Assembly (NCBI GenBank): GCA_016235595.1
Contig: JACRJX010000015.1
Coordinates: forward strand, 124,001-188,000
DNA from: Verrucomicrobiota bacterium
Lineage (GTDB): Bacteria > Verrucomicrobiota > Verrucomicrobiia > CAIQCK01
Length of the DNA stretch: 64,000 nucleotides
Reading direction: 5' to 3'
Positions 53,238 to 61,653 of the stretch are shown here, one piece after another (position 1 is the first letter of the stretch; each line of letters begins with the position of its first letter). Under the pieces are notes generated by a model, which worked only from the letters and a program-made list of their open reading frames with translations, was not told the DNA's origin and ran no database searches. A program made the translations under genes and the position numbers.

Positions 53238-54793
53238 TTTCGCCAGAGCGCGGTATTACGAGCGGTTCGGTGGAGGTTGGGTTCGTGTTTCAAGAATGTC
53301 GAAATAGGCTGATGACACGGTTCCGCAACCACCTGTTCTATTTCTTCGCAGTGCTGCTGCACGCGCTCTTGCTGCTGGTCTTCGGCGACTGCGTGGTCTC
53401 TGAAAGAACACTGGACGTCATCACCCAGTTCATCGCGCCGGAGCAAAAGGTCGCGCTGGAACTACCTCCGCCCCGGCCACCCGAACGGACGAAGACGCTG
53501 ATTCGGACGCCGGAAACCCAATGCGTCGCGCCGCGGCCGGGTACGATTCCCATTCCCCTGCCTCGGGCATCCATGACCGTCCTGGCACCGGTGGTTCCGG
53601 ATAAGAACCTGGCCCAACTGGCCAGGCAAATCACGGTCAACAGTTTGTATCAGTCCCGCTTGAGCAGGCAGGCGCGCATTGCGGCGATCAACCGCTACGG
53701 CGGGGGCGGCTCGACCAATTACGGCGGAGGCGGCTCGATCACAGCGGATCAGATCGAAGACGCCGTGTGTCGGGCGCTGAACTGGCTGCAGAAGAAACAA
53801 AACGAAGACGGCTCGTGGGGTGACGGCTACAAGACGGCCATGACCGGTCTGGCGTTGTTGACTCTGCTGGCGCACGGCGACACGCAGGCCTGCCCGCAAT
53901 ACGGCCAGACGGTCCAGAGAGGCGTGCAGTGGTTGATGGACGTCGGTCTCAAGAACGGGAACTTCTTTCCTGGGCAGCATCCGGAGTATCAGCACGCCAT
54001 CGCGACATACGCGTTGGCGGAGGACTACGCGTTGACACAGAACAGTGACCTGCTCCCGGTGCTCGAAGGCGCCGTGGCCAGAATCGTCACGTCGCAAGCG
54101 CCCACCGGAGCCTGGGAGTATGACTACGACAGCTTGGTTCCCTCGGAGAGACGAAAGACAAAGACAACATCATGGCCGTATTGGCCGTATCGGCGGCCGT
54201 TGGGCGGCGACCTTTCCATCAGCGGCTGGAACATCCAGGCGCTCAAGGCCGCCAAGAACGCCGGCACGCATGTGAAGGGGCTGGACGAGGCCATGCGCAA
54301 GGCGCTGTTTTTTTGCAGGGCGGTTTACGACGACAAGACGCACCGCTTTGGCTACGCGAAGAAAGGCGGCGGCTCGGACGGCATGCTGGCCGTCGGCATC
54401 CTGAGCATGATGTTCCTAGGCGCGGGCGACTCCGAGGAAGTGCGCAGCGCGCTCAGGCATGGCAGCAACCGGTTTCTTTGCAACTGGAGCATGGCGGACG
54501 AGCGCGACAGTTACCTGTGGTATTACGTCACGCAGGCGATGTTTCAAGCCGGCGGCAGTTACTGGGTGTCGTGGAACCGGGACTTTCGCGACACGATTCT
54601 CGAGAACCAGATGCCTGATGGACACTGGCCCGTGCCGGGAAGCAAGGACGACGTTCCGGTGCGTCCGCTCAACATTCCCGATAAGCGGTGGACGTGTGCC
54701 GTCGGCAACCCCAAGGACAGTCCCGTCTATCACACCACGATGTTGTGCATGACGCTGGAGGTCTATTACCGCTTGCTGCCAACGTTCAGGTGA
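53234..54793 (+). CDS. TonB-like anchored alpha/alpha-toroid protein
   Basis: A 519-residue protein. GTG 53234 overlaps the kinase stop (GTGA) and has AAAAGG upstream; ATG 53312 is an alternative start. A single membrane segment (HLFYFFAVLLHALLLLVF) is followed by a Pro-rich periplasmic stretch (ELPPPRPPERTKTL) like TonB, then glycine linkers (YGGGGSTNYGGGGS). From about residue 180 comes a prenyltransferase/squalene-cyclase-type toroid: ALNWLQKKQNEDGSWGDGYK, GVQWLMDVGLKNG, ISGWNIQALKAAKNAG, VGILSMMFLGAGD. QxxDGSW is the QW-type repeat. It lacks an evident DxDD catalytic motif, so a binding or structural role is likely. It belongs to the sigma/kinase operon. Confidence 0.8.
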   Translation: MISPERGITSGSVEVGFVFQECRNRLMTRFRNHLFYFFAVLLHALLLLVFGDCVVSERTLDVITQFIAPEQKVALELPPPRPPERTKTLIRTPETQCVAPRPGTIPIPLPRASMTVLAPVVPDKNLAQLARQITVNSLYQSRLSRQARIAAINRYGGGGSTNYGGGGSITADQIEDAVCRALNWLQKKQNEDGSWGDGYKTAMTGLALLTLLAHGDTQACPQYGQTVQRGVQWLMDVGLKNGNFFPGQHPEYQHAIATYALAEDYALTQNSDLLPVLEGAVARIVTSQAPTGAWEYDYDSLVPSERRKTKTTSWPYWPYRRPLGGDLSISGWNIQALKAAKNAGTHVKGLDEAMRKALFFCRAVYDDKTHRFGYAKKGGGSDGMLAVGILSMMFLGAGDSEEVRSALRHGSNRFLCNWSMADERDSYLWYYVTQAMFQAGGSYWVSWNRDFRDTILENQMPDGHWPVPGSKDDVPVRPLNIPDKRWTCAVGNPKDSPVYHTTMLCMTLEVYYRLLPTFR

Positions 54794-54918
54794 ACCTTTG
54801 CGAAACCATATTGACCGGCCGTTGCATGGGAGCCTATCCACTCTTCCTTCGCGCAAGCTCAAGGTCGCGCCTGGCCGTGGCGGGCATGACGCATCAGCGT
54901 CGTTCGCGTCTGCAACGC

Positions 54919-56103
54919 TCAGGCTGGCTTGATGCGCGGCCCTTCCGCCAGAGCGATGATCCACCAGCGGAAATATATCAGCATCGCGACGAAGACAATC
55001 GTCATCGCTGGACGCAAAAACAACGCAAGCTCGTTGCCGAACACGCGCCACAAGAGGGGGGCTACGATGCCCGCTGCAAGACAAAGGCAAGCCCACCCCC
55101 ATGCGACGCGACGCGTTCGCGGTTCGTCCCAAGCCCAAACCGCCCACCAACCAAACGCCGGGGCTACGATCGCGTAGCTGTTGGTCTCGGTCATCGGATT
55201 GAACAGCATGAGATATGATGTCGCAAGCCCATGAAGCCACATCGCGCGAGCCGGCTCAGCCAGCCGGCGTGCGCCCAGCCACCAGACGCCCAAGAGCGCG
55301 CCGCCCGCCAACACGCGCATCCATTTCGAAAAGCCGGCGTTCAATTCTCCACCGAAAGTCCGGACCATGCCGCCAAGATCAGCATACCAGTGGCCTGTCA
55401 CTGCCGCGCACGCTCCGAAATGTTCAAAAGCTTCGCGGTGCTGGCTGATCACGTAGGACGAACTGCCGAAAAGAAAAGGCAGGGCGGCGACAGCCGCGAA
55501 CGCGAACGCGAGGCGCCAGCGCAACGGCGAGTAAACACTCACCGCAAGGAGTATCAACACAATGCCGATTAGTTTTACCGCAACCGCCAACACCATGAAA
55601 ACCGCCGCCGCCCACCATTGTCGAGGTGACAGGCACGCCACCGCCTGCAGCGTGAGCGCCGCAAGCAGGACATTCGCCTGGCCGTTGCGCAGCGCTCCCA
55701 AGGTCAGCGGCATCGCCAGCAGTGTGATCAACAAGAACGCGCGTGCCGCCTCGCTTCCAAACTGCTGCCGCGACAGCCGCCAAATCCCGCTGACCAACAA
55801 ACCGGCTGAAAAGAAGCGCCAAAGCAAATCCCCGACCGGTGACGGCAGGAGATGGAACGGCATGAACAAGACGGCAAACTGCGGCAGGTAGTGGTAGGAC
55901 CAGCCTGCGTAAAGACTCTGTTGCGCCCACCAGTTCTCCACGGCTTGATGATACACAGGAACCACCGATCGTCGGGAGGGGTCATGGATGACCATGCCCG
56001 AGATGACCAGCAGCGGCACAATCCAAACTGCGAGCGCCAGCCACGTCTGAACACGGGGATTCTCAAACCACCGGCCTGGCTTTGGTACGGCTTTCAACAC
56101 CAT
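54919..56103 (-). CDS. GT87 family (DUF2029) membrane glycosyltransferase
   Basis: A 394-residue polytopic protein with about nine or ten hydrophobic segments. The pattern is that of GT-C polyprenyl-phosphate-mannose-type alpha-mannosyltransferases (GT87): periplasmic VVPVYHQAVENWWAQQSLYA after the first helix, HYLPQFAVLFMPFHLLPSP, LRNGQANVLLAALTLQAV and LFNPMTETNSYAIVAPAFGW. The start at 56103 is chosen because GAAGG lies seven bases upstream; ATG 56169 would add 22 residues with no good site. It converges with the toroid gene. It probably adds a sugar to a lipid-linked or surface glycan. Confidence 0.83.
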   Translation of the reverse strand: MVLKAVPKPGRWFENPRVQTWLALAVWIVPLLVISGMVIHDPSRRSVVPVYHQAVENWWAQQSLYAGWSYHYLPQFAVLFMPFHLLPSPVGDLLWRFFSAGLLVSGIWRLSRQQFGSEAARAFLLITLLAMPLTLGALRNGQANVLLAALTLQAVACLSPRQWWAAAVFMVLAVAVKLIGIVLILLAVSVYSPLRWRLAFAFAAVAALPFLFGSSSYVISQHREAFEHFGACAAVTGHWYADLGGMVRTFGGELNAGFSKWMRVLAGGALLGVWWLGARRLAEPARAMWLHGLATSYLMLFNPMTETNSYAIVAPAFGWWAVWAWDEPRTRRVAWGWACLCLAAGIVAPLLWRVFGNELALFLRPAMTIVFVAMLIYFRWWIIALAEGPRIKPA

Positions 56104-56328
56104 GAGCCGAACCTTCGTTTCAAAACCGCCCTTTTGCAACAGAAGAACAATTGTTTCACGCTCCATCATAGACCGTCGGCTTCGAAACGCCGGGGCATTT
56201 AAGGTGTGACATGGAGCAAGTTGATATTTGAAGTTGCGGACCTTGCTTCAACACAAAGGCGGCTGATCCACGAAACGATGGCCTGTCATGAACACATGCA
56301 TCATGGTAGCCTTCTTCAGGACATGATT

Positions 56329-57105
56329 ATGAAACTCGCTAGGATTCTGCTTCTGCCCTGCCTGATCGTGATGATGGAAGGGGCCCTGTTGGCGCAGCCG
56401 CCCTTGAGAGTGTTGTTCATCGGCAACAGCCAGATGTCGTGTTACGACCTGCCCCAGATGATCAAGGTCCTGTCCGAATCCGCGCCCGCGGACAGTCCGC
56501 GCGTGGATATCGGACGGGCACTCATCGGGGGAAAAGGATTGAAGGGATACTGGGAGGCAGGCGAGGGACGAGGATCGCCGCGCGCCATGATCGCGGCGGG
56601 GAAGTGGGACTATGTCGTCATTCAAGAAATCTTCAACGCCAACGAACAGGAGTTTCAGGACTATGCGGCGAGATTCGACAAGGAGACAAGGAAGGCCGGA
56701 TCGAAGACGATCCTATTCGCCACCGCCAATGTGACCCAATACTACTCCGCGTCGTATCGCTATCCCGGGTCATTCAAGAAACTGAACGACATGCAGATGT
56801 CATTCGGAAGGAAAGCGGGGATTCCTGTCGCGGCCGCCGGCTATGCTTGGATGAAGTATTGGGGGCCGAATCCCTCGGAGGAAGAGACGCTCGATCTCTA
56901 TCATAAGGACAAGGGGCATCCCGGCCCCAAAGGCACTTACATCTATGCCTGTCTTCTCTATGCGACCATTACCGGGAAGACACCGGAGGGACTGGCCTGC
57001 GAGTTCAAGAGTATTCGCGGCGGGATTACCCTGACCCAGGAAGAAGCCGCGAAGATGCAGAAGGCCGCCTGGGCACAGCATCAGGAGAGCCTCAAGGGAA
57101 ATTGA
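56329..57105 (+). CDS. Exported SGNH-fold hydrolase
   Basis: A 258-residue secreted protein starting at ATG 56329, preceded by CAGGA, with the signal LARILLLPCLIVMMEGALLA. SGNH features are LRVLFIGNSQMSCYDLP (serine block; here GNSQ), WDYVVIQEIFN (block with Gln/Glu), and the late HxxP-type block YHKDKGHPGPKGTYIYACLL with the catalytic Asp/His region. Related PVC proteins act as carbohydrate esterases or are uncharacterised. Several upstream in-frame starts exist but add no domain. It lies upstream of the phage-tail-like protein by about 65 bases. Confidence 0.75.
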   Translation: MKLARILLLPCLIVMMEGALLAQPPLRVLFIGNSQMSCYDLPQMIKVLSESAPADSPRVDIGRALIGGKGLKGYWEAGEGRGSPRAMIAAGKWDYVVIQEIFNANEQEFQDYAARFDKETRKAGSKTILFATANVTQYYSASYRYPGSFKKLNDMQMSFGRKAGIPVAAAGYAWMKYWGPNPSEEETLDLYHKDKGHPGPKGTYIYACLLYATITGKTPEGLACEFKSIRGGITLTQEEAAKMQKAAWAQHQESLKGN

Positions 57106-57170
57106 GCGCCGCGTGATGGGTCGGTTTCAGGCTCGCTGCAAGTGGGGAACGCTAGTTAAAGTCACTCCGT

Positions 57171-58793
57171 ATGGAACCCTTGCCTCTGATTCGGTCCGTT
57201 GCGCTGAGTGTCCTTTCCCGAGTGCAGCGATGCCTTGCCCCACAGGTGGTTTTCGCGGTTGCGTGCGTGGCGGCGTGGGGAGCTGATGCCGGACCTTCGT
57301 CCAAGCCCGCCCAAGGCGCCCAGTATGGCGTGAGATGGAAGCTCATTGAAGACGAGGCTGTGGATTACCATTTGCCGTGCGAACGGATCGAAGACGCCGC
57401 CGGCTTGTCGGCCAGGGCATTTGACCGGATTTTTCCCTGGTCACAGATTCGCCCCTGCAAGATCGTCAAGCGTCCTGACGGTTCCATCAAGATCAGCTAT
57501 AGCGGGGATCCCGAATTTGCTTCGAGTGCCGTGCCCGGGAATATCATGGCGGAAATCCCCAGGCATTACACCCGGCGGTATGTCAGCGGAGGATACGAAT
57601 ACCGGCTGATCTCAGCCGAACCACGGCCCGGTTTCTATGTGGATCCCGCGTTTGTCGAAAACGGTCGTGAACTCGGCCACATCTATGTGGGCGCTTACGA
57701 GGCGCATGTCACTGCGGATGGCAGAATGGAGTCCGTGGCCGGTGTTTACCCGACGGCCGATAAAACGAGAGTGGAATACAGGGAATACGCAAAAGCCAAT
57801 GGAACCGGATTCGGCACGTTCGACATCCGCACGCTGCTGCTGATTCAGAATCTTTTTCTTGTGGAACATGCCGACCGAAACTCGCAGCGAGCCTTGGGAA
57901 ACGGTTGGGGGAAAATACTTCAGCCGGCCAGGACACACCGATGCGTTCGGGGTGAGAAGAGCGCCAACAGGCTGATCACAAAACCCGCGACGGCAAAAGC
58001 GGCTGCAACGGCCGACAATGGATTGTTCATCGGTTGCGCCATTCAGATCACGAGCTACGAGAAGCCATTCAACGTGTACCACACGGGCAGAACGCTGACC
58101 GGCATCAAGCGCGATGAGCCCGAGGCGGGATTCGTGTCCTTCTATTTCGATGGAAGCCCCATCGATACCACCACGGACATGTGCCTGGGCGGTGCGGCGC
58201 AGAAGACCGGATTGACTGATGTGATCGCCGGCCATTCGGGGCACGGCGCGTTTCACGGAAGCCCGCCGTATGACAATTACCGGTGTGCGGTCAAGTATCG
58301 GCACATGGAGAACCTGTGGGGCAATTTGTGGTGCTTCATCGATGGACTGAATCTCTCCAAGGGACGCGCGTTCTTCTGCGAGAACATGCAGGACTATGAA
58401 AGCGGGGTGACCGGGAAGACGTATCATCCCACGGTCATCCGCCAGTTGTTGCAGGACGACAATGGAGACATCGGCGGGAGCCGGGAGATTCACTTCCTGA
58501 AGAATCTCGGATACGACGCGAGCCATCCCTGGCTGGCGCTTCCGCAGGACTACACCTATCAAGGCCTTGCTTCGCGGGCGGCCATGAGCGCGTCGCTGCG
58601 GAACGGCAACTTTGGCGATTATTATTACCTGAGCGCGAATGCCACATGCTATGTGCATGGAGGCGGCTTTGATCATTACTGGAGATGCGGACTGTTTACC
58701 CTGCGGGGATGGTCGACCGATTCGCAGAAGTGGTATTTGTATGGCTCGCGGCTCATCTTCAAACCGTTGGATTCCCGTTCGCAGTCCCGGTAG
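57171..58793 (+). CDS. Exported protein resembling phage tail / C-type-lectin receptor proteins
   Basis: A 540-residue protein with a hydrophobic leader (PQVVFAVACVAAWGADA). The N-terminal half reads like phage minor structural proteins: FPWSQIRPCKIVKRPDGSIK, GDPEFASSAVPGNIMAEIPR, YEYRLISAEPRPGFYVDPAF, GRELGHIYVGAYE. The C-terminal half reads AVKYRHMENLWGNLWCFIDG and then ATCYVHGGGFDHYWRCGLFT, ending GSRLIFKPL. That ending is the form of C-type-lectin-fold domains used by phage receptor-binding and diversity-generating-retroelement target proteins. No reverse transcriptase or template repeat is seen nearby. A surface-binding role is inferred; the phage origin is a similarity judgement from memory. 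Confidence 0.7.
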   Translation: MEPLPLIRSVALSVLSRVQRCLAPQVVFAVACVAAWGADAGPSSKPAQGAQYGVRWKLIEDEAVDYHLPCERIEDAAGLSARAFDRIFPWSQIRPCKIVKRPDGSIKISYSGDPEFASSAVPGNIMAEIPRHYTRRYVSGGYEYRLISAEPRPGFYVDPAFVENGRELGHIYVGAYEAHVTADGRMESVAGVYPTADKTRVEYREYAKANGTGFGTFDIRTLLLIQNLFLVEHADRNSQRALGNGWGKILQPARTHRCVRGEKSANRLITKPATAKAAATADNGLFIGCAIQITSYEKPFNVYHTGRTLTGIKRDEPEAGFVSFYFDGSPIDTTTDMCLGGAAQKTGLTDVIAGHSGHGAFHGSPPYDNYRCAVKYRHMENLWGNLWCFIDGLNLSKGRAFFCENMQDYESGVTGKTYHPTVIRQLLQDDNGDIGGSREIHFLKNLGYDASHPWLALPQDYTYQGLASRAAMSASLRNGNFGDYYYLSANATCYVHGGGFDHYWRCGLFTLRGWSTDSQKWYLYGSRLIFKPLDSRSQSR

Positions 58794-58909
58794 ACGCATC
58801 ATGCGGGCAGGCATCCGGGAACGCATCTTGAAATCGACTCGGACGGTTTTTTCCTGTTCACTCTCATGAGCGCAGACACGATGGAGTCCAAAGCGGAGAA
58901 AGTGACTGA

Positions 58910-60079
58910 ATGAAAACTCGATTGACTCGTTGGCTGAACGTGGTGGTTGTGCTGGCGTTGTTTTCCTCCCTGTCGGTCCAGGGAACCGCAGCGGCGGACG
59001 GCGCGTTTGCGCGGAAGCTCCAGCCTCTTGTTGATGCGAATATCATGGCGGGCGCGGTGATGCTGGTGGGAGATAAGGACAAGGTCTTCGCGGTCGAGGC
59101 GGTCGGCTACTCCGACGTCGCGGCCAAAACACCCATGAAGACCGACGATCTGTTCTGGATCGCCTCCATGTCGAAGTCCATCACCGCCGCCGCGCTGTTG
59201 ATGCTGGTGGACGATGGGAAGGTGAAGCTCAACGACTCGGTGGAGAAATACATCCCCGAGTTCAAGACACTGAAAGTGGCCAAGCCGGACAAGACCCTTG
59301 TGGCACCCAGCCATCCGATTACCGTGCGCGAGATCCTATGCCACACGAGTGGCATGCGGTTTCTCAACGCCAAGGACAAGAGCATCATTGATTCAGTGCC
59401 GCTGGCCGAGTCCATCAAGAACGACCTACTCGAACCCCTCTTGTTCGATCCGGGGACCAGCTACAAGTATTCCAATGAGGGCATTGATACGGCGGGCAGA
59501 ATCATTGAGATCGCGAGCGGGATGCCGTTCGAGAAATTTTTGGAAGAGCGATTGTTCCGGCCTCTGGGGATGAAGGACACGACGTTCTTCCCTTCCACGG
59601 CTCAACTGAAGCGGCTGGCCAAAAGCTACAAAATGAAGAAGGATAAGAGCGGGCTGGAGGAGCTGCAAATCGCCTACCTCAAATATCCGCTCGACGGGCC
59701 GGGACGTTATCCTGCGCCGGGTGGCGGCCTGTTCTCCACCGCGCATGACATTGCGTGTTTCTGCCAGATGCTGGCCGGCGGCGGGACGTTCAAGGGCAAG
59801 GTCTGCCTCTCGAAGGAATCCGTTCACGAGATGACGATCAAACAGACCGGACCCCTGGTTAAGGACAACTATGGTTTGGGAGTGTCCGCGCAGGATGGAA
59901 GTGTGTTTGGCCACGGCGGAGCCTACAAGACCAATATGACCGTGGATCATGGCCAAGTCCGGGTCTTTCTCGTGCAGCAGTCCGGCGGTTGGGCCAAGGG
60001 AAACCCGCACGGTGAATTCACCGCGGAAGCCAAGAGGATTTATCCGCCTGCCGGCGCATCTAATGCCACTAAGCGATAG
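58910..60079 (+). CDS. Exported serine hydrolase, beta-lactamase/class C family
   Basis: A 389-residue secreted protein with a signal peptide (WLNVVVVLALFSSLSVQGTA). The penicillin-recognising-enzyme motifs are present: S86-x-x-K89 in WIASMSKSIT, Y187-S-N189 in SYKYSNEG, and HGG in FGHGGAYKT. This family (Beta-lactamase, PF00144) includes esterases, D-amino-acid peptidases and true AmpC. PVC genomes carry many and most are not resistance enzymes. GGAGAAAG lies upstream of ATG 58910. A strong hairpin follows at 60106. Confidence 0.9.
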   Translation: MKTRLTRWLNVVVVLALFSSLSVQGTAAADGAFARKLQPLVDANIMAGAVMLVGDKDKVFAVEAVGYSDVAAKTPMKTDDLFWIASMSKSITAAALLMLVDDGKVKLNDSVEKYIPEFKTLKVAKPDKTLVAPSHPITVREILCHTSGMRFLNAKDKSIIDSVPLAESIKNDLLEPLLFDPGTSYKYSNEGIDTAGRIIEIASGMPFEKFLEERLFRPLGMKDTTFFPSTAQLKRLAKSYKMKKDKSGLEELQIAYLKYPLDGPGRYPAPGGGLFSTAHDIACFCQMLAGGGTFKGKVCLSKESVHEMTIKQTGPLVKDNYGLGVSAQDGSVFGHGGAYKTNMTVDHGQVRVFLVQQSGGWAKGNPHGEFTAEAKRIYPPAGASNATKR

Positions 60080-60105
60080 GGTTGAGCCCGGTCGAGCCTG
60101 TTTCA

Positions 60106-60138
60106 AAAGCAGGACAGGCATCTTGCCTGTCCTGCTTT
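60106..60138 (+). terminator. Hairpin terminator candidate after serine hydrolase
   Basis: A perfect 15-base-pair stem: AAAGCAGGACAGGCA at 60106-60120 with TGCCTGTCCTGCTTT at 60124-60138, and a three-base loop TCT. Its T-rich 3' side (TTTCTTT) suits termination. Its core GACAGGC/GCCTGTC is shared with the hairpin at 34207, so it may also be a member of a dispersed repeat. Confidence 0.75.
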
Positions 60139-60212
60139 CTTTAGCGTTACCTTGTTGTCGCTGCGCAAGCATCCCCGGCCATCGTCGCCGCCGGAAATCC
60201 TGAAAGGATCTT

Positions 60213-60282
60213 ATCACTCAGCCCGGGGTTGCACGGAACGCGCCGCCCTGGGTCAATTGAATTCCGTTGGGATTCGTCCTCA
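60213..60282. repeat. Partial copy of dispersed repeat
   Basis: ATCACTCAGCCCGG at 60213-60226 matches 7367-7380, and TTCCGTTGGGATTCGTCCT at 60262-60280 matches the end of the elements at 7554 and 8892 with a few changes. The middle is different, so this is a diverged or rearranged copy. Confidence 0.5.
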
Positions 60283-60306
60283 CGACAACTGTCGGCGAAA
60301 AAATGC

Positions 60307-60341
60307 TTGACGGGTGTGTACTATGACATATAGTACACACC
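60307..60341 (+). promoter_or_regulatory. Promoter with palindromic operator for GntR regulator
   Basis: A -35 like TTGACG (60307-60312) and a -10 like TATAGT (60329-60334) are spaced by 16 bases. A perfect 12-base inverted repeat overlaps both: GGTGTGTACTAT (60313-60324), five bases, ATAGTACACACC (60330-60341). Such symmetric GTAC-centred sites fit YtrA-type GntR repressors. The expected transcription start is around 60341, only about eight bases before the ATG at 60349. A repressor bound here would block its own promoter. Confidence 0.82.
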
Positions 60342-60348
60342 AAACACC

Positions 60349-60738
60349 ATGCTTGCGTTTCAAGTTCAATTCAAGCCGGGCATCCCCCTTTACGAACAGG
60401 TGGTGTTTGCCGTCAAAAAAGCGATTGTCTCGGGCCAGATGATGACCGGGGACAAATTCCCCTCCGTCCGGGTCCTCAGCCAGGAACTCCGGATCAATCC
60501 CAACACGGCGCACAAGATCCTCTCGGCGCTGGTGGATGAGGGGCTGCTGGAGGTTTCTCCCGGCATTGGCACGGTGGTGGCCGCGGCGCAGCCCGCCACG
60601 AAGAAACAGCGCGGCGAGCTGCTGGGCGCGGACATCGAGCGATTGGTGGTCGAAGCCCAGAAGCTCGGACTGGATTTGGAAGACGTTGAAGAAGCCATCA
60701 AGGAACATTGGAAGCGCATCAAAAGGGGCCGTCTATGA
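60349..60738 (+). CDS. GntR family transcriptional regulator, YtrA type
   Basis: A 129-residue DNA-binding protein: the winged helix-turn-helix runs from PLYEQVVFAVKKAIVSGQM through FPSVRVLSQELRINPNTAHK to VDEGLLEVSPGIGTVV, and the short C-terminal part (about 50 residues, ending EHWKRIKRGRL) is the compact effector/dimer region typical of YtrA. Its gene lies directly after the palindromic promoter with almost no leader and no Shine-Dalgarno site. Its stop overlaps the ATG of the ABC ATPase gene (ATGA at 60735), so regulator and transporter are coupled and probably derepressed together by an unknown signal, perhaps an envelope-active antibiotic. Confidence 0.92.
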   Translation: MLAFQVQFKPGIPLYEQVVFAVKKAIVSGQMMTGDKFPSVRVLSQELRINPNTAHKILSALVDEGLLEVSPGIGTVVAAAQPATKKQRGELLGADIERLVVEAQKLGLDLEDVEEAIKEHWKRIKRGRL

Positions 60739-61640
60739 GCCATGTGATTGAAACGAAGGGTCTGACGCAACGATTTGGAAAAACCGAGGCGGTGAAGAAC
60801 CTGACGCTGCAAGTCCCGCAGGGAAGCATCTTCGCTTTTCTGGGGCCTAATGGCGCGGGGAAGACGACGACCATCAAGGCTTTCATGAACATCCTGGAGC
60901 CATCGGAAGGCACGGCCACGGTGTTCGGGGTGGACTCCAGGCGATTGGGTCCCGATCAGTTCTCCAGAATCGGCTACGTCTCCGAGAACCAGGAATTGCC
61001 CGAGTGGATGCGGGTCGGCCAGTTCCTGGAGTACTGCAAACCCATGTATCCTTCGTGGGATGATGAGTTTTGCGGGAAGCTCCTCAAGCAGTTCAGTCTG
61101 TCGCGGGACCAGAAGATCAAGAGCATGTCGCGAGGGATGAAGGTGAAGACCGCCTTGCTCTCCTCGCTGGCGTACCGTCCCCAGTTGCTGGTGCTGGATG
61201 AGCCCTTCAGTGGATTGGACCCGCTGGTGCGGGATGAGTTCATACGGGGCGTGCTGGAGCTTACGGAGCAGGAGAGTTGGACGGTGTTCATATCATCCCA
61301 CGACATCGACGAGGTGGAACGGCTGGCGGATTGGGTGGGTATTTTGAACCAGGGCCGTTTGGAACTGGCCGAAGCGATTGTTTCGTTGCAGGCACGGTTT
61401 CGCAAGATCGAGGTGGTGGTCCGGGGGGAGGGGGCCATTCCCAAAACCCTGCCGGAGCACTGGCTCACCCTGGAAAAGGCGGCCCACACCATTCGATTTG
61501 TTGACAGCCGTTACGCGGAAAATGAAACGGAGAAGACGATCCCGGTTCATTTCCCTGATTGTGCCGGAGTCACAGCGCAGCCGATGTCGCTTCGGGAAAT
61601 ATTTCTGACACTCGCGAGGACGTACCGGCTTGTAGCCTGA
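60735..61640 (+). CDS. ABC transporter ATP-binding protein
   Basis: A 301-residue ATPase. Walker A is GPNGAGKTTT, the Walker B region is LLVLDEPFSGLD, and the switch histidine is in ISSHDIDEVERL. The signature reads KSMSRGMKVKTALLSSL in place of LSGGQ, as in YtrB-type exporters. The C-terminal 90 residues are an accessory domain. ATG 60735 overlaps the regulator stop, and AAAAGGGG lies upstream. It pairs with the permease gene that starts 13 bases after its stop. Confidence 0.92.
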   Translation: MSHVIETKGLTQRFGKTEAVKNLTLQVPQGSIFAFLGPNGAGKTTTIKAFMNILEPSEGTATVFGVDSRRLGPDQFSRIGYVSENQELPEWMRVGQFLEYCKPMYPSWDDEFCGKLLKQFSLSRDQKIKSMSRGMKVKTALLSSLAYRPQLLVLDEPFSGLDPLVRDEFIRGVLELTEQESWTVFISSHDIDEVERLADWVGILNQGRLELAEAIVSLQARFRKIEVVVRGEGAIPKTLPEHWLTLEKAAHTIRFVDSRYAENETEKTIPVHFPDCAGVTAQPMSLREIFLTLARTYRLVA

Positions 61641-61653
61641 GAGGAGAAACTTG

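Noticed and set aside
57171-58793. Prophage fragment
   Set aside because: No other phage genes, integrase or attachment site are nearby, and the protein has a leader and chromosomal-type neighbours.
58910-60079. Class C beta-lactamase resistance gene
   Set aside because: The motifs fit the wider serine-hydrolase family, which is abundant in PVC genomes; nothing points to antibiotic hydrolysis.
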